Under the pieces are notes generated by a model that was not told where the DNA came from, ran no database searches, and saw only the letters and a program-made list of their open reading frames with translations. Positions 1 to 10,515 of a stretch of DNA of 64,000 nucleotides are shown here, one piece after another (the stretch's first letter is position 1; each line of letters starts with the position of its first letter). The translations under genes were made by a program, and so were the position numbers. The stretch spans positions 14,506,001 through 14,570,000 of the forward strand of contig NC_079887.1 of assembly GCF_029227915.1 (NCBI RefSeq). The letters run 5' to 3'. Source of the DNA: Hydractinia symbiolongicarpus. Its lineage: Eukaryota; Cnidaria; Hydrozoa; Anthoathecata; Hydractiniidae.

Positions 1-677
1 GAAATAAGAACGTTTTATCGCGATTTCCGGTATTGCCATTTGCCTATATATATAGCTGCTATGAAGCCTGTTGTTAAATGCAGTAATTTCTGAAATGTAG
101 CACACAAAGATTTCGATCTAGGATTTGAGAAATAACGTTGTGTTTAGTGGTGTTAAACGTAAAATACACGGAGGCGGTTTGAGTGTACGTCAGCTCTGTG
201 GGCCGAATAAGGAAATATTTGCAAAGGAAAGTAAAATAACATTAGGGTACATAGTTTCTTGCATCTGCGATAATTGAACTTTGCGAAATTTCTGTGAGGG
301 ATTTGATTGATACGGCAAAAAAAAGACTGGAGTTTGATCAATTTTATTGCAAGTTGATTGGTTGGCTTGTCGAAATAACATGATTTAATTTGATTGAAGA
401 CAATTTCCCTTATTTACCTAGGGCGAAGTTAGGTGTGGCCATGGTGTGGCCATGGTGTTGCTTATACTTCCTAAATACTTCTTAGAGTTTCTCAGAGGTG
501 GATATCGTGTTATTCATATTCGGATCAAACGAAAGCAATTTTTGTTAGAAATGCAGAACATATTTTGCGAAATAAATTACAAAAAGGAAACTTTGCATTT
601 TTTTGTTACTTTATATTGCTGACTATATACTGTTACCAAAAACATGAACTTCGGTATAATTTTCAATTTGCATCCCT
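1..677. other. Non-coding AT-rich stretch, nothing recognised
   Basis: No open frame with protein-like composition or splice-framed exon is visible. Short frames on both strands are rich in Phe, Leu and Lys and look like AT-rich noise. There is a short direct repeat of GTGGCCATG around 434-455. Confidence 0.5.
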
Positions 678-1945
678 ACTGTACATCACTATATGTCACA
701 CTCGCCACTATATGTCGCAATCGTCACTATATGTCGCAAAATCAACACTATATGTCGTAAATCGCCACTATATGTCGCAAACTCAACACTATGTGTCGCT
801 GTGAAAAACACCACTATGTGTCGCAAAAATTCCAAAATTTACCACAATATGTCGCAAAGCAAAAAAAAAAAAAAAAAAAATTCAACTGAAAAATTCGTTT
901 TATTTTTTCCTCAGTTGACTAAAGAAGTTGCCTTTCTTAATTAGCCAATATGTGTCACATAATAGAAATGTGCTGAAAGTAATTATTTATAATTTTTATC
1001 TCTAAAATAAACCGAATAGTGTGCAAAAACTTCACAAATTTAGAAAACATTTTTACAGTTGTTTACAGATTAATTCAGAATTAAATGAACAAAGTGAAAT
1101 ACATTCAATCAACCAACCCTTAACATAAGCCTTGGACTGCCAAATTATCCTGAAGAAGGTGAAGGCGAGATCCATGAAAACAATGACGACATGATAGAAA
1201 AGAGTGAACAAGTTTCTTTGACAATAGAAAATAAAGATGAATGTGCTATTAACCCAAGTGAAACAGGTTCTATTGTTGTATGCGAAATTTTGAAAACATT
1301 AAGAATGAACTACCAGCAAGCTTCACAATTTCAGCAAAGTTATTATAAATATGACTGAAGGGAAACACAGCGGAATTGCGGTAGAACTAAGACAAATGTT
1401 ATCTAACGATGAAAATAGGCCGAAAAATAATACAACCGGACGGCTGCTTTATTGGGATCAAGCCATAGTACATCTCAAAGCACTTACTTATGGATGGTTT
1501 GCCATCACTTATGTCAGATGCCCAAAACAGTAATATTTGAAATGCGTATATCAAAGCAGAAAGTTACATATCTCTTTGTTGGAATTTCTCCACTTCTTTT
1601 GTTAAAAAATTTTTTGTTCACTTTTTTTACGTTTTTTGTATATATTATTTTTATGTAAAAAAAACTTTTTTTATGAAACATTTTTTTATGAAAGTATTGT
1701 CTTCTTACAATCACTTGCGCAATTGTCGTTGAATGTTTGCAGATTTTACAATAAGGAAAGTTTCCTTCAATCTTAAAATACATTATTGGTCCAAATTAGC
1801 AAAAATAACATCATATTTATTGAAAATGGGAAGATCAAAAGAAATTTTGGTATTGCGACAAATATTAAATGTTAAGTTTGCGGCATACATTGGCGATTGC
1901 GACATATAGTGCCGATTTTCACATCTAGTGGTGGTACATCTACAA
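678..1945. mobile_element. Terminal-inverted-repeat element with subterminal TATATGTCGCAA arrays
   Basis: The left arm (about 681-858) carries roughly eight head-to-tail copies of a motif like CACTATATGTCGCAA, spaced about 18-30 bp apart. The right arm (about 1855-1945) carries the same motif inverted, including a clear copy near 1893-1911. The outermost bases pair as GTACATC...CACTA on the left and, read on the minus strand, GATGTACCACCACTA on the right. The interior has a poly-A run at 861-879 and a stretch around 1120-1360 that reads as an acidic polypeptide before a stop. No transposase motif could be recognised. The layout (TIRs plus short subterminal repeats) is known for hAT and other cut-and-paste elements. 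The family assignment is open. Confidence 0.55.
681..858 (+). repeat. Degenerate minisatellite of a CACTATATGTCGCAA motif
   Basis: About eight imperfect tandem units share the core ACTATATGTCGCAA. Units vary in the fourth to eighth bases (TATATGT or TATGTGT), and spacing lengthens towards the right. Spacers are not unique equal-length sequences and the unit is not palindromic, so this is not a CRISPR array. The same motif recurs inverted near 1893-1911, which makes it the left subterminal array of the enclosing element. Confidence 0.75.
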
Positions 1946-3861
1946 CTAGAAATGCAATTAGATACGTTTTCCAAAGCAGATAAATTAGATTGATAAATGG
2001 TTGCGAACTGGCTCATATTAATTTAATTAAAAACATAAAAATAAAAAATGAAACTTTGTTCGTCACTAGACGTTTCGGTGTATATTTTGCGTCTTGTCAC
2101 TAGAATGCGAGATTTTTCAAATTATATATATTAACTTATTATCACAATGTTAAACCTGCGTGATGAATTACCGATTTAAACAGTGAATTTCGCGTCACTC
2201 ACGATTACGTTTTGAACACCAAGGAAACTCAGTACGAAAAATACAAAATGCTGGGCGAATATTCTTGCTTTCATAGGGTAACAACAGGTTTTATTCGTAG
2301 TCTCGTTAGGGTTACTTTTTGAAAAAGACTTTACACCTGAAGTGATGTAAAAAATCAAAACATCAATTGAAGAGATTGTTGAGCCCTTATAGTTGGCACA
2401 ATATCCTACATGTAAAGCTAGATACTCTAGTCTGTTCAATGTTATGGGAAGTTTTCTAATACTCTAAGTAGCACACGGCTAGCTACATCTTTCGATTTAA
2501 ATCTCTAATAGATATAAAATGCAAAGAAGAGCTGATCTCGAGAACAACAATGTCTAGTTTATATGGATTAAAATTGTTTGGGAAAATGCATTATATATTA
2601 TAGTCTTTTACTTGAAACCATTCACCAACGTCCGAATGGATCGAAATATTTGTCAAGAACTTTGAAAATAGTTCAAATGATATGCTATCAATCGCTACGT
2701 TTCAAACATATGAAATGATGTCGCATAGGAAACATGAGAATTGATTATCTTGAAAAAAAGCAAATAAAGATAATAAATCTATTTTTAAAGTGTAGGACAT
2801 GAAACAATTAGTTAGCAAAGTAACCCGAGTAACTGGAACTGGAACCACCGGGGGCGGAAGGGGGTCACTGGCCCCCAATAATTTTCTAAGTTACAGTTTC
2901 TAAGTTACAAAAATATTAAAACATTCATCGTGTTTTTTACCATTGAACCATGAGATCGTTGACGTCTGGAAAGGCATTTTCCCCCAATCTAAAGATGTGA
3001 ATTTGCGCCTCGGGTACCCATTATATAAAGCGAAATTCATATATGTAATTTTTATATATAGGCTCCACCAATATTAAAATTGTGGTTACGGCACAAAAAA
3101 CTAACTGCGAAACTTTGTGACATTGGTCTTATGCCTAGGAAAATTTTTTTAAACCAGTTTATTGCCTAATAATTTCAATAAATTGCTTTCCCATAACATA
3201 GATTCGAAAAGTAATTTGACAAAGTGCAAAGTCTAAAATCATTCTTAAAAAACAATGAATTTAAATGTATCCTGGAACTAAAATTAAAATTGAGAGACAT
3301 CTGAAATATATCCGAACATGATGTAGAAAAAGAGAAAATTATTTTTTAGGAAATTTATAATTAAAGACTGACATTTCAACACTTGTACGTTCATCCTTCT
3401 TCGTGCTTCTTGGCTCATATCGCCATGCTCTGCTTTGGCGCGGAAACGACACCGGACAATTTGCCAAAATTACGGAATACGCCAATGACGTCAGAAAATG
3501 TGATGTTTACAGTTTAGTTTTTTATTTAGAAATCAGCTTTTAAAAGATGGGAAAGGAAAGTTTCTTTCAACTAATTTGATGTTTTTATTTTCTAAATACT
3601 TCAGTACAAAACAACAACAGACAAAACAGAAAGGAGTCTGCAGAAGCCGTGTGGTGGAGCTTTAACGAAAATGTGCTTATACCACTCCCTTTGGAAGAAA
3701 TGTTAAGTTCAGTGATTATGGCTTTGTGCAGCTATTTTTAAAAAAAGTGTTTAACACAGAAATAAAAAACCTGGGCCCCTTTCATTATTAGTACTGTCAT
3801 ATTTGTGATGAGATAAAAAAACAAAAAATGTCGCTGGTGATGAGATTAGTAAATAACCGAA
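1946..3861. other. Intergenic AT-rich DNA with one possible signal-peptide exon
   Basis: Mostly unrecognised non-coding DNA. It holds the possible minus-strand exon at 2203-2274 listed separately. A short G/C-rich patch at 2850-2875 resembles dispersed-repeat sequence. There is no transposase or reverse transcriptase similarity until the BEL/Pao remnant. Confidence 0.4.
2203..2274 (-). CDS. Possible first exon encoding a signal peptide
   Basis: On the minus strand an ATG at 2274 opens a 24-codon stretch that begins Met-Lys-Ala-Arg, followed by a long hydrophobic run rich in Phe, Val and Leu. This is the layout of a secretory signal peptide. The open stretch meets a strong splice donor, GTGAGT (plus-strand 2197-2202), in phase 0. 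If real, the gene continues leftwards on the minus strand, but no convincing second exon was found between 2200 and the window edge. Hydrophobic short frames are common in AT-rich DNA, so this may be chance. Confidence 0.2.
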
Positions 3862-5480
3862 ATGAGAAGTCAAAAAAGTGTGGTTTATACGTTGTTTTTG
3901 AAACGTTATCTATTTATCATGTCGAACGAAGTTACGAAGAAGAAAATACAACTTAAAACTTTAAAGAAACTTACAACAGAGTTATTTACTAAGTCGAGTA
4001 AAATCATACACGACGCAGAGTTATCTATCGAAAAAAAGATGTTAAAATTACGACCACTCAAAGATGTACTACATGGGAAAACAGGATATGTTAAGAACTT
4101 TTATGAACAATTAAATATCGAAAAAGATAATCAAGGCATTTATCGCTGTCAAGGCCGTTTACAACATGCACCTCTACCGTATCAAGCCAGATTTCCCGCC
4201 GTAATCAATCAGAAACATAAATTAGCAGAGTTAATTGTTCTAGAAAAACATGCAATCGTGAAACACGCAGAAGTTAGTCAAAAGTTAACCGAGATCAGAC
4301 AGGAGTACTGGATAAGTAAAGGGCGTAGTTTTGTCAGAAAGATGTTACGACCTTGTGTAACGTGCAGGAAATTCCTTGGAAAGCCGTATCCGTACCCATC
4401 ACCACCACCGTTGACAAAGTTGCGGTTAAATGATAGTAGGACATTCGCCGTGATTGCGGTTGATAATTGTGGTCCTTTATTTGTCAGGAACATGTACGGG
4501 GCAGATAGAAGTATGTTGAAGGCGTGGATTGTTCTGTTTACTTGTGCAGCTAGTCAGGGAATAGTGCTTGATTTGGTATCTGACATGAGTGCTGACTCAT
4601 TCATTTGGAGTTTAGAGCTTTTTCTAAGTCGTAGAGGTTGCCCAAACGACATAATATCCGACAATGGAAGAAACTTCATCGCACGGTCCACGCAGAATTA
4701 TGCTACTCAATACAACATCAAGTGGCATTTCAACTTACCACTCGCGCCATGGTAAGGGGGCTTCTGTGAATGATTCATAAAAACAGTCAAGTCGCATTTG
4801 CAAAAACAACTACGCAATACTAAATTAAACTACGAGGAATTGATGACAGTTTTGCTCCAGATAGAACAATAGTGAACAACAGACCGATAACCTATGTGTA
4901 TCTTATGGAATTACAACAATGTCTCACGCCGAATCATCTACTATTTGCACGTCGTCTTGAGTCTATATATTTATCACCGCATGACACATCACTCGCGTAT
5001 ATTGATGTCACAGCCCACCATCAACAGATATATCTCACCGAACTGCGTGTACAAAACCGCCATAAGAAGACACAGGAGGTAAAACTTGACGACATCGCGT
5101 TAATACAAGACGAGAAATTGCCACGATCCTTGTGGAGAATAGGCAGAGTTTTAAATATTTTGGAAAGTAAGGACAATAAGATAAGAGGGGCCGAAATTAT
5201 ACTATCCAACTCAACCTTCCTTAAGAGACCTGTCAGAAGCCTTTACCCCGTCGAATACAGTCCTCAGAAAAACGTAGACAAACAAAGTGATAACATTTGC
5301 AATATAACGCAACGTCGTTCGCGTAGAGAAGCAGCTATCGTTGGCGAGCTTAAAAATAAAAGGTTTGATGTAAATATTGTAAATATTGACTCCTCAATAA
5401 TGTGGGGGAGTGGGCCGTTTTATGTGTTAGTTTTGTTTTACTTCTGTATACATTTTCGCATGCGCGAATTTTGTTTTTAA
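3862..5480 (+). pseudogene. BEL/Pao-type retrotransposon pol remnant: integrase plus DUF5641 tail
   Basis: This is the C-terminal part of a Pol polyprotein of a BEL/Pao LTR retrotransposon. The open stretch 3862-4755 holds an H2C2 integrase zinc-binding region: His pair in the KHAIVKHAE area, Cys pair in CVTC. The integrase core follows, with a first Asp in AVDNCGP and a second in ISDNGRNF. The frame is broken at 4753-4755 by TAA inside the usual PWWGGFWE motif, and another stop follows within about ten codons. The Glu-containing part (GFCE) is still readable. After further stops near 4870, an open stretch from 4872 to 5480 shows the DUF5641 region that ends BEL/Pao polyproteins, with LTPNHLLF and LWRIGRV motifs. 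Protease, reverse transcriptase and RNase H are absent, so the copy is 5'-truncated and inactive. A purine-rich tract near 5401-5412 could be a polypurine tract, but LTRs were not found. Confidence 0.85.
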
Positions 5481-7866
5481 TACCATGCCGTACGAGAGCT
5501 GACAGTTCAAGAAACTATTTTCAACGATAACACGTAAAAGATTTCTTATCTTATTTAAAGTTACCATTTCATGACTGTTGGATTTATAGACTGCCCGACA
5601 AGATTTGATTTTTCGATGACGACTGCAATTTTCCTTTTTAAACATGTCGCCATGACTATCAACCTCGCTGTCAAAAACCTCTTTCTAAGCAATGCGATGA
5701 GCCGATGAAAACTGTGGCAAAGTCAGTAGAGGAAAGATGGCTTTGAATAATCAATGTTCTTCCCGAGGTTTTTTCTGACACAATGGACTTTTCACTATCG
5801 TCAAGTTGATTATTATGGTAAACACATGACGAGCAAACACAACAAATGGCAAAAATTATTTTTACATCAACGAAGCAACATAAAAAAGTCTTATACTTTC
5901 TAGTATTGTAGGCATGAATTCTATATGCAGAACATTTTAGGGATGTCGCCTAATTATGCAATTTTAAATGCAAATTTGCTCTTTTTTAGAATAACAAAAT
6001 GGAGGCGAAGATGAGCCACAAAACGTGTTTGCAAAAAAAAAATTATTTGAATTTGTTCGTTTTGATTTTAATACACGAAATTTAATCATAGAGAGCAATA
6101 CGCATACGAATTTTGATTAACCTCGAATATTCATTCAAATCCATTGACGTAAGTAATTGTCCTATTAAAGCCACGCAAAATATAAAATGGTAGATAAGTG
6201 GCTACGTATGAGAGTTGAAGCCGGAGATGAAAATAAGAATAACATATTTAGCTTAATCCGGTAAGAATTATATTAAGATAAGAATTAGTTGCAGCCCATA
6301 CGTTTGTTATTTACAAATTATATTCTTCTTTTTCTCACAACAAAAATAAAGTCAATATATTAGTAGTATAAGTATATGTTAGCACGCGGTAAAGAGTTTC
6401 GTTTTAATGTTTTTAAGAAAAAATCCGTTTTAAACTCTAATTAAAGCGAAACTCACTGTACTGCGCTGAAAGATTTACTTTTTATTGCCCTAGTTGTTAA
6501 TTGTTAAAATCAATGTTTATATTTTTAACAAAATCATAAGAATTACACTCTCTTACAAAAAAATGTGTTAAAAACATGCTAGACCAACATAAATTCACAC
6601 TTCTGCCCCCAATGTTTACCTATTTTTCGGTTAAATTGCATTTTATTTCATTTTGATGGTTTTTGGCCATTGGCAGCTCACATAAAAGTGTTTTGTTGCA
6701 AAATGCAAAACTAACCAAAATAATGTGTATATATATTCTATAGATCGCAGAACAACAGAGAAAAAAATGTGACAATACAATATAAGCAGCTTGCAACTAA
6801 ATTAGCAAAAATACACAGAAGTAAACCTTTCGGTAATGTGAAGTTATGAATTATTTGGAATTAAAGCACGTGTTCTTCAGCTGTTTTTTATCTATAATAA
6901 AATGAAACATGATCCTTTTGCACAGAAAACTAGTAGTAAAAACACATTGACTTTATTTGCATCTTTACCTTTATAGTTTTCTTTGATGTTGTGTGTGTGT
7001 GTGTGTTGGGGACATGGTTTTCCTTTTCACCATGAATTTTTGCCTTCCTCTTGTTAGAGAATAAGTCACTTAAAACTCTTTTGTGTTATTTTTTTAAGAG
7101 CTTCATTATAAAAGTGTATTTTTAATTGTATCATTTATTTAAACTTTTATACATTATGCCTTATACTATCTAAAAAAAATTAAATTTTTCTCTCTTTAAG
7201 GAAATTTTGTTTGTTTGTTTATTAATTGTTACTTCATTTGTTTCTTTGTCTGTTCTTTTGTTTGCATTATTATTTCTCGGTAAAAACAAGAAAAAATGCA
7301 AGAAAATACACATAACTTTTACATCTGGCAATTGTAAAGCTTCGAAAGCATAAAGACATACATAGGTCAGCTTTAACCTGCTCTTTTAAAACTTTTAATG
7401 GAAATTCTGATAAGCAAACAAATTAATTTATTGTAAGGACGTACTTATATTTATTTTGCATAAAAAGTATTGGAGAACACTGAAACGATTAAAACTTAAT
7501 TTAATTATAAATTGTTATTACATACCCATTGTGGATCTGTTCATTTTTATGTCTGTTAATGTTAATCGACGAATTAAATGCCACGAGGTCAATAACATTA
7601 AGGTAACGTTGAAGTCCCACAAAATTTTCGAACAAAATTTATTCCTTCTTTGGATTCTTCACTATTTAAATAGTATAGAGTTTTTATTCATTTTTCGAAA
7701 TATTAATATTGATTTTTTAATCAATGCGCAAAGGTCATCTTTTTATTGAGAACCTTTTGCTGTGACGTCATAATTGGCGATGTTAGTTTTGAGGAAGAGA
7801 GAGAGGGAGAGAAAGAAAGAAAAGCTTGATACTCAGATCACATGTATGAACACAGGAGAAGCAAGA
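5481..7866. other. Intergenic AT-rich DNA
   Basis: No gene recognised. It holds a short GT dinucleotide run at about 6989-7006 and a GA-rich tract at 7791-7825. The short frame at 7456-7749 has AT-driven composition and no recognisable motif. Confidence 0.5.
6989..7006 (+). repeat. (GT)n microsatellite
   Basis: About nine uninterrupted GT units in otherwise AT-rich intergenic DNA. Confidence 0.85.
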
Positions 7867-7971
7867 TGTCAAACAGCGAAGAAGAATTAGAGTATGATTT
7901 TATTGAAGAAGATATGTTCCATTTCGGCGTTGTGCTGGATAGATCCATTAATGAGCTTTGGCTTTGTTAAT
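7867..7971 (+). CDS. Short acidic open frame, possible first exon
   Basis: An ATG at 7867 follows a GA-rich tract and opens 34 codons starting MSNSEEELEYDFIEED, a very acidic start typical of many transposase and nuclear-protein N-termini. It stops at 7969-7971. A second frame from about 7894 stays open to 8130 across the same DNA, so a frameshift or a splice is possible. No family recognised. Confidence 0.2.
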
Positions 7972-8279
7972 CAGCGTTTTTCTATTTTTGCTGTGCTTTG
8001 GAGTAAACAAAAATTGTCGGTAGCTACAGCCCCCTCCGTTAAAATACGTTCTGTAGGCAAACCAAGCATTTCATTCCGTAAAGAAAACGAGATGGTAAAT
8101 GAAATAATGATAATAAATAATATAGTATAAAACATAAAAAAGATTGTCCATAAACATTTAAATAACAGAGAAGAAGATTGTAAAAAAACGGCCGAATAAG
8201 AGCCAAAAAAAGGTTTCCAACATTTCCAATAAAATAAAATGAATTTGGTTTTATTATTTTTCCACTCCTATAATTGCTT

Positions 8280-8620
8280 AACTTGAACCAATGAAACCAT
8301 TACAATGGACTTAATTTTGAGGCCAAACAACGTAGAATCGATTTTAGTCATTTATCAATGCTAACTAGGGACCACCTTTTACTAAATTGATTAAGTTTCT
8401 CAAACTTGGGTTACCAAATCCGTTTCGGGATACCAAGTTGACGATGTCATCAAAAAACTTTAAACCACAATATCTCTGTAACCTTTGTTACATATAAAGG
8501 TTATATCTCTGTAACCTCTGTAACCATAACCTCTGTAACCTAGCGCTATACAAAGAAGACAACGGGTATACAGATCTCTAAAAGTATTTTTGTACTTTAG
8601 TGAGCCTTTGCTCATGCCAG
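8280..8620 (+). repeat. Helitron-related dispersed repeat, degenerate copy
   Basis: This shares a recognisable order of short blocks with the copies at 44959-45684 and about 36970-37472: AATGAAACCATTA, CTAACTAGGGACCACCT, a CAAATCCGTTTCGG-like block, GATGATGTCATCAAAAAAC-like sequence, and then AATATCTCTGTAACC. The last block is locally amplified at 8468-8542. No hairpin plus CTAG terminus was found at its right end, so it looks truncated. Confidence 0.5.
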
Positions 8621-10440
8621 CAAAGCTCTTAAAGTAATGTACACTTTTCCATTATTCTTGTATTCACGTAACTTTATAATGTTGACAAAACATGCGATTT
8701 ATATTTCGTTTTGAGGAAGGATAATAAGTGAGGAAAATATGATCCTTCGTTTTATGCCAAAAGCCCCCAGAAATACTAGACCAACAGTCAAACAAATCAG
8801 TAAGTTGAAAAATACAACGTATTTCCAGATGTGTTTATAGTTTTAATTTGACGTGTCTTTAGAACAAAGTAATCTAGCAACTGACAATTACTGAAGGGAA
8901 ATACATTTATGTCACTTAATTAATGAATTAATTTATGATTAATAGAGTTTCTTTCCTTGTTTATTTATATTTTTAGCGATTGGTATTACCATTTTAAGCT
9001 ACACAAAGCATTTATCTTCTCCATGAATAAAAGAAATAAACACAACACTATGTTAACAATCGGAAAAAAGTTAAACTCCACCAGTTCCCGCCATTTTGAG
9101 GAGATTTTTAATATTTTGTACTTCCAATACTAATAATTGCACTCCACCTTTAATATTAAAAAAAGAAACAGTAAAATTTTAGTGAGCTTCAATGTTACTA
9201 TTTTATTTCATAATTTGAGCCTCAATTGTTTTTATTTTGTTTTTATTGATGTGGCGTCTCCTCTTGTGCTGGATTTCAAGAGGAATGGCGTCTATCATAA
9301 TTACAAATCAAACATGTGTTAAGATCGAAAACAAATTGTACTGTTTACAAGCAGTGTTATATTATATCCCAATTACACAGCTTCAATGATTAAAGGCACT
9401 CAAAAATTAGAAAAATATATAAAATAATATAAAATAATGCCTTTGATACTGGGTGTGACAAAACCACCTGTTTGGAATTTTTCCAGAAATATTTTTTTGT
9501 TCTCTCATTGTAAAATAGTCACATATTAAGCACCGAAACTTTGTAAAACATTCGTTAAGCCATTCAAGTGTTATTACCGAAGGTATGCTGTGTAACTGGT
9601 TGGCAATACCACCCCCACCCCCCCTGAAATTTTCCTCACGTATCTTCATCAGTTTTAATTATTATTTTTACCTTTTGGACTTACTATCTATTAGCCTTCT
9701 GTGTGAAAGTTTAGAAAATAGGAAATACATCATTATATGAAATTATTATTTTGAAGATGTGGGTCATTATAATATCGCTGAGCCTTACTGAAGTTTATTA
9801 ATTAGTTACGAAGAGCAATTTTTTTAAAAATACAAGATTCAAAAGTTGCATAAGCTATCTCGCATTGTTTGCACGCTCATTAAAATGTCTCTTTTGAAGA
9901 CCAATCCTCCTACGAGTTTTTTGCGGTTCCGTAGAAATGTAATTAGTTTATAATAAGCAAGACAAAAAAGTGTATTATAAAGAATAAAATAACAGTTGAA
10001 AAGTTACCTATCACTTATAAACCAAGAGCTAAAGAAGCAGCTACCACTATAAAAGAAGTAAGGAAGCAGTACAGAGCAGGGCAGACTGAAAGACAAACGT
10101 GTCTATTAGGATTCCATATATCCGATCATTGCCCTGATTGTAACCACTAAAGCAATAAAAACAGATTAGATTCCACTGTTTTTCCTTCTAGGCACGATGT
10201 GTGGTGAGTGCTAAAACAGCACTGCAGAGAAGGTTCTCATTTTTATTTCAATATTATTTACCTTGGGGTGAAAAAAGTCTTTCTCTTTTCTTGATTGTTT
10301 ATTTAGATTTTAGCATCAATATTACGCTTCTCTCGTAAAAAATTGAAAAAAAACACTATATAAAAAAAGCTTCTTGATAATAGCTTTTATTGAGCATAAA
10401 ATACGTTAAATATAAAAAATGTAAAAACGTAATGCAATTT
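8621..10440. other. Intergenic AT-rich DNA
   Basis: No exon with protein-like composition or recognisable element was seen. Short frames (for example 9137-9322) have no motif. A C-rich patch at 9610-9624 is a short homopolymer-like tract. Confidence 0.45.
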
Positions 10441-10515
10441 GTCATGGTCTTGTGGTTAGCGTGTTGTGCTTAGATGCAAGGCATCAAGTCAACATGGTTT
10501 CAAATTCCACTACAG
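10441..10515 (+). repeat. tRNA-like SINE head or tRNA pseudogene
   Basis: A 75-bp stretch has a Pol III type 2 promoter layout. An A-box-like TGGTCTTGTGGTTAGCG lies at 10445-10461 and a B-box-like GGTTTCAAATTCC at 10496-10508, about 50 bp apart. The B box departs from the GGTTCGAATCC consensus, and the acceptor ends do not pair into a clean seven-base stem. A degenerate tRNA-derived SINE head is therefore more likely than a functional tRNA. Confidence 0.45.

Noticed and set aside
681-858. Possible CRISPR-like array
   Set aside because: The repeats are degenerate, spacers are short and irregular, and the host is eukaryotic. The inverted partner near 1900 identifies it as a subterminal transposon array.
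565-944. Two overlapping open frames with MSQ/CRK repeats
   Set aside because: They are created by the TATATGTCGCAA minisatellite and a poly-A run.
10441-10515. Functional tRNA gene
   Set aside because: A- and B-box-like motifs are present, but the acceptor stem does not pair and the B box is degenerate. It is kept as a SINE head only.
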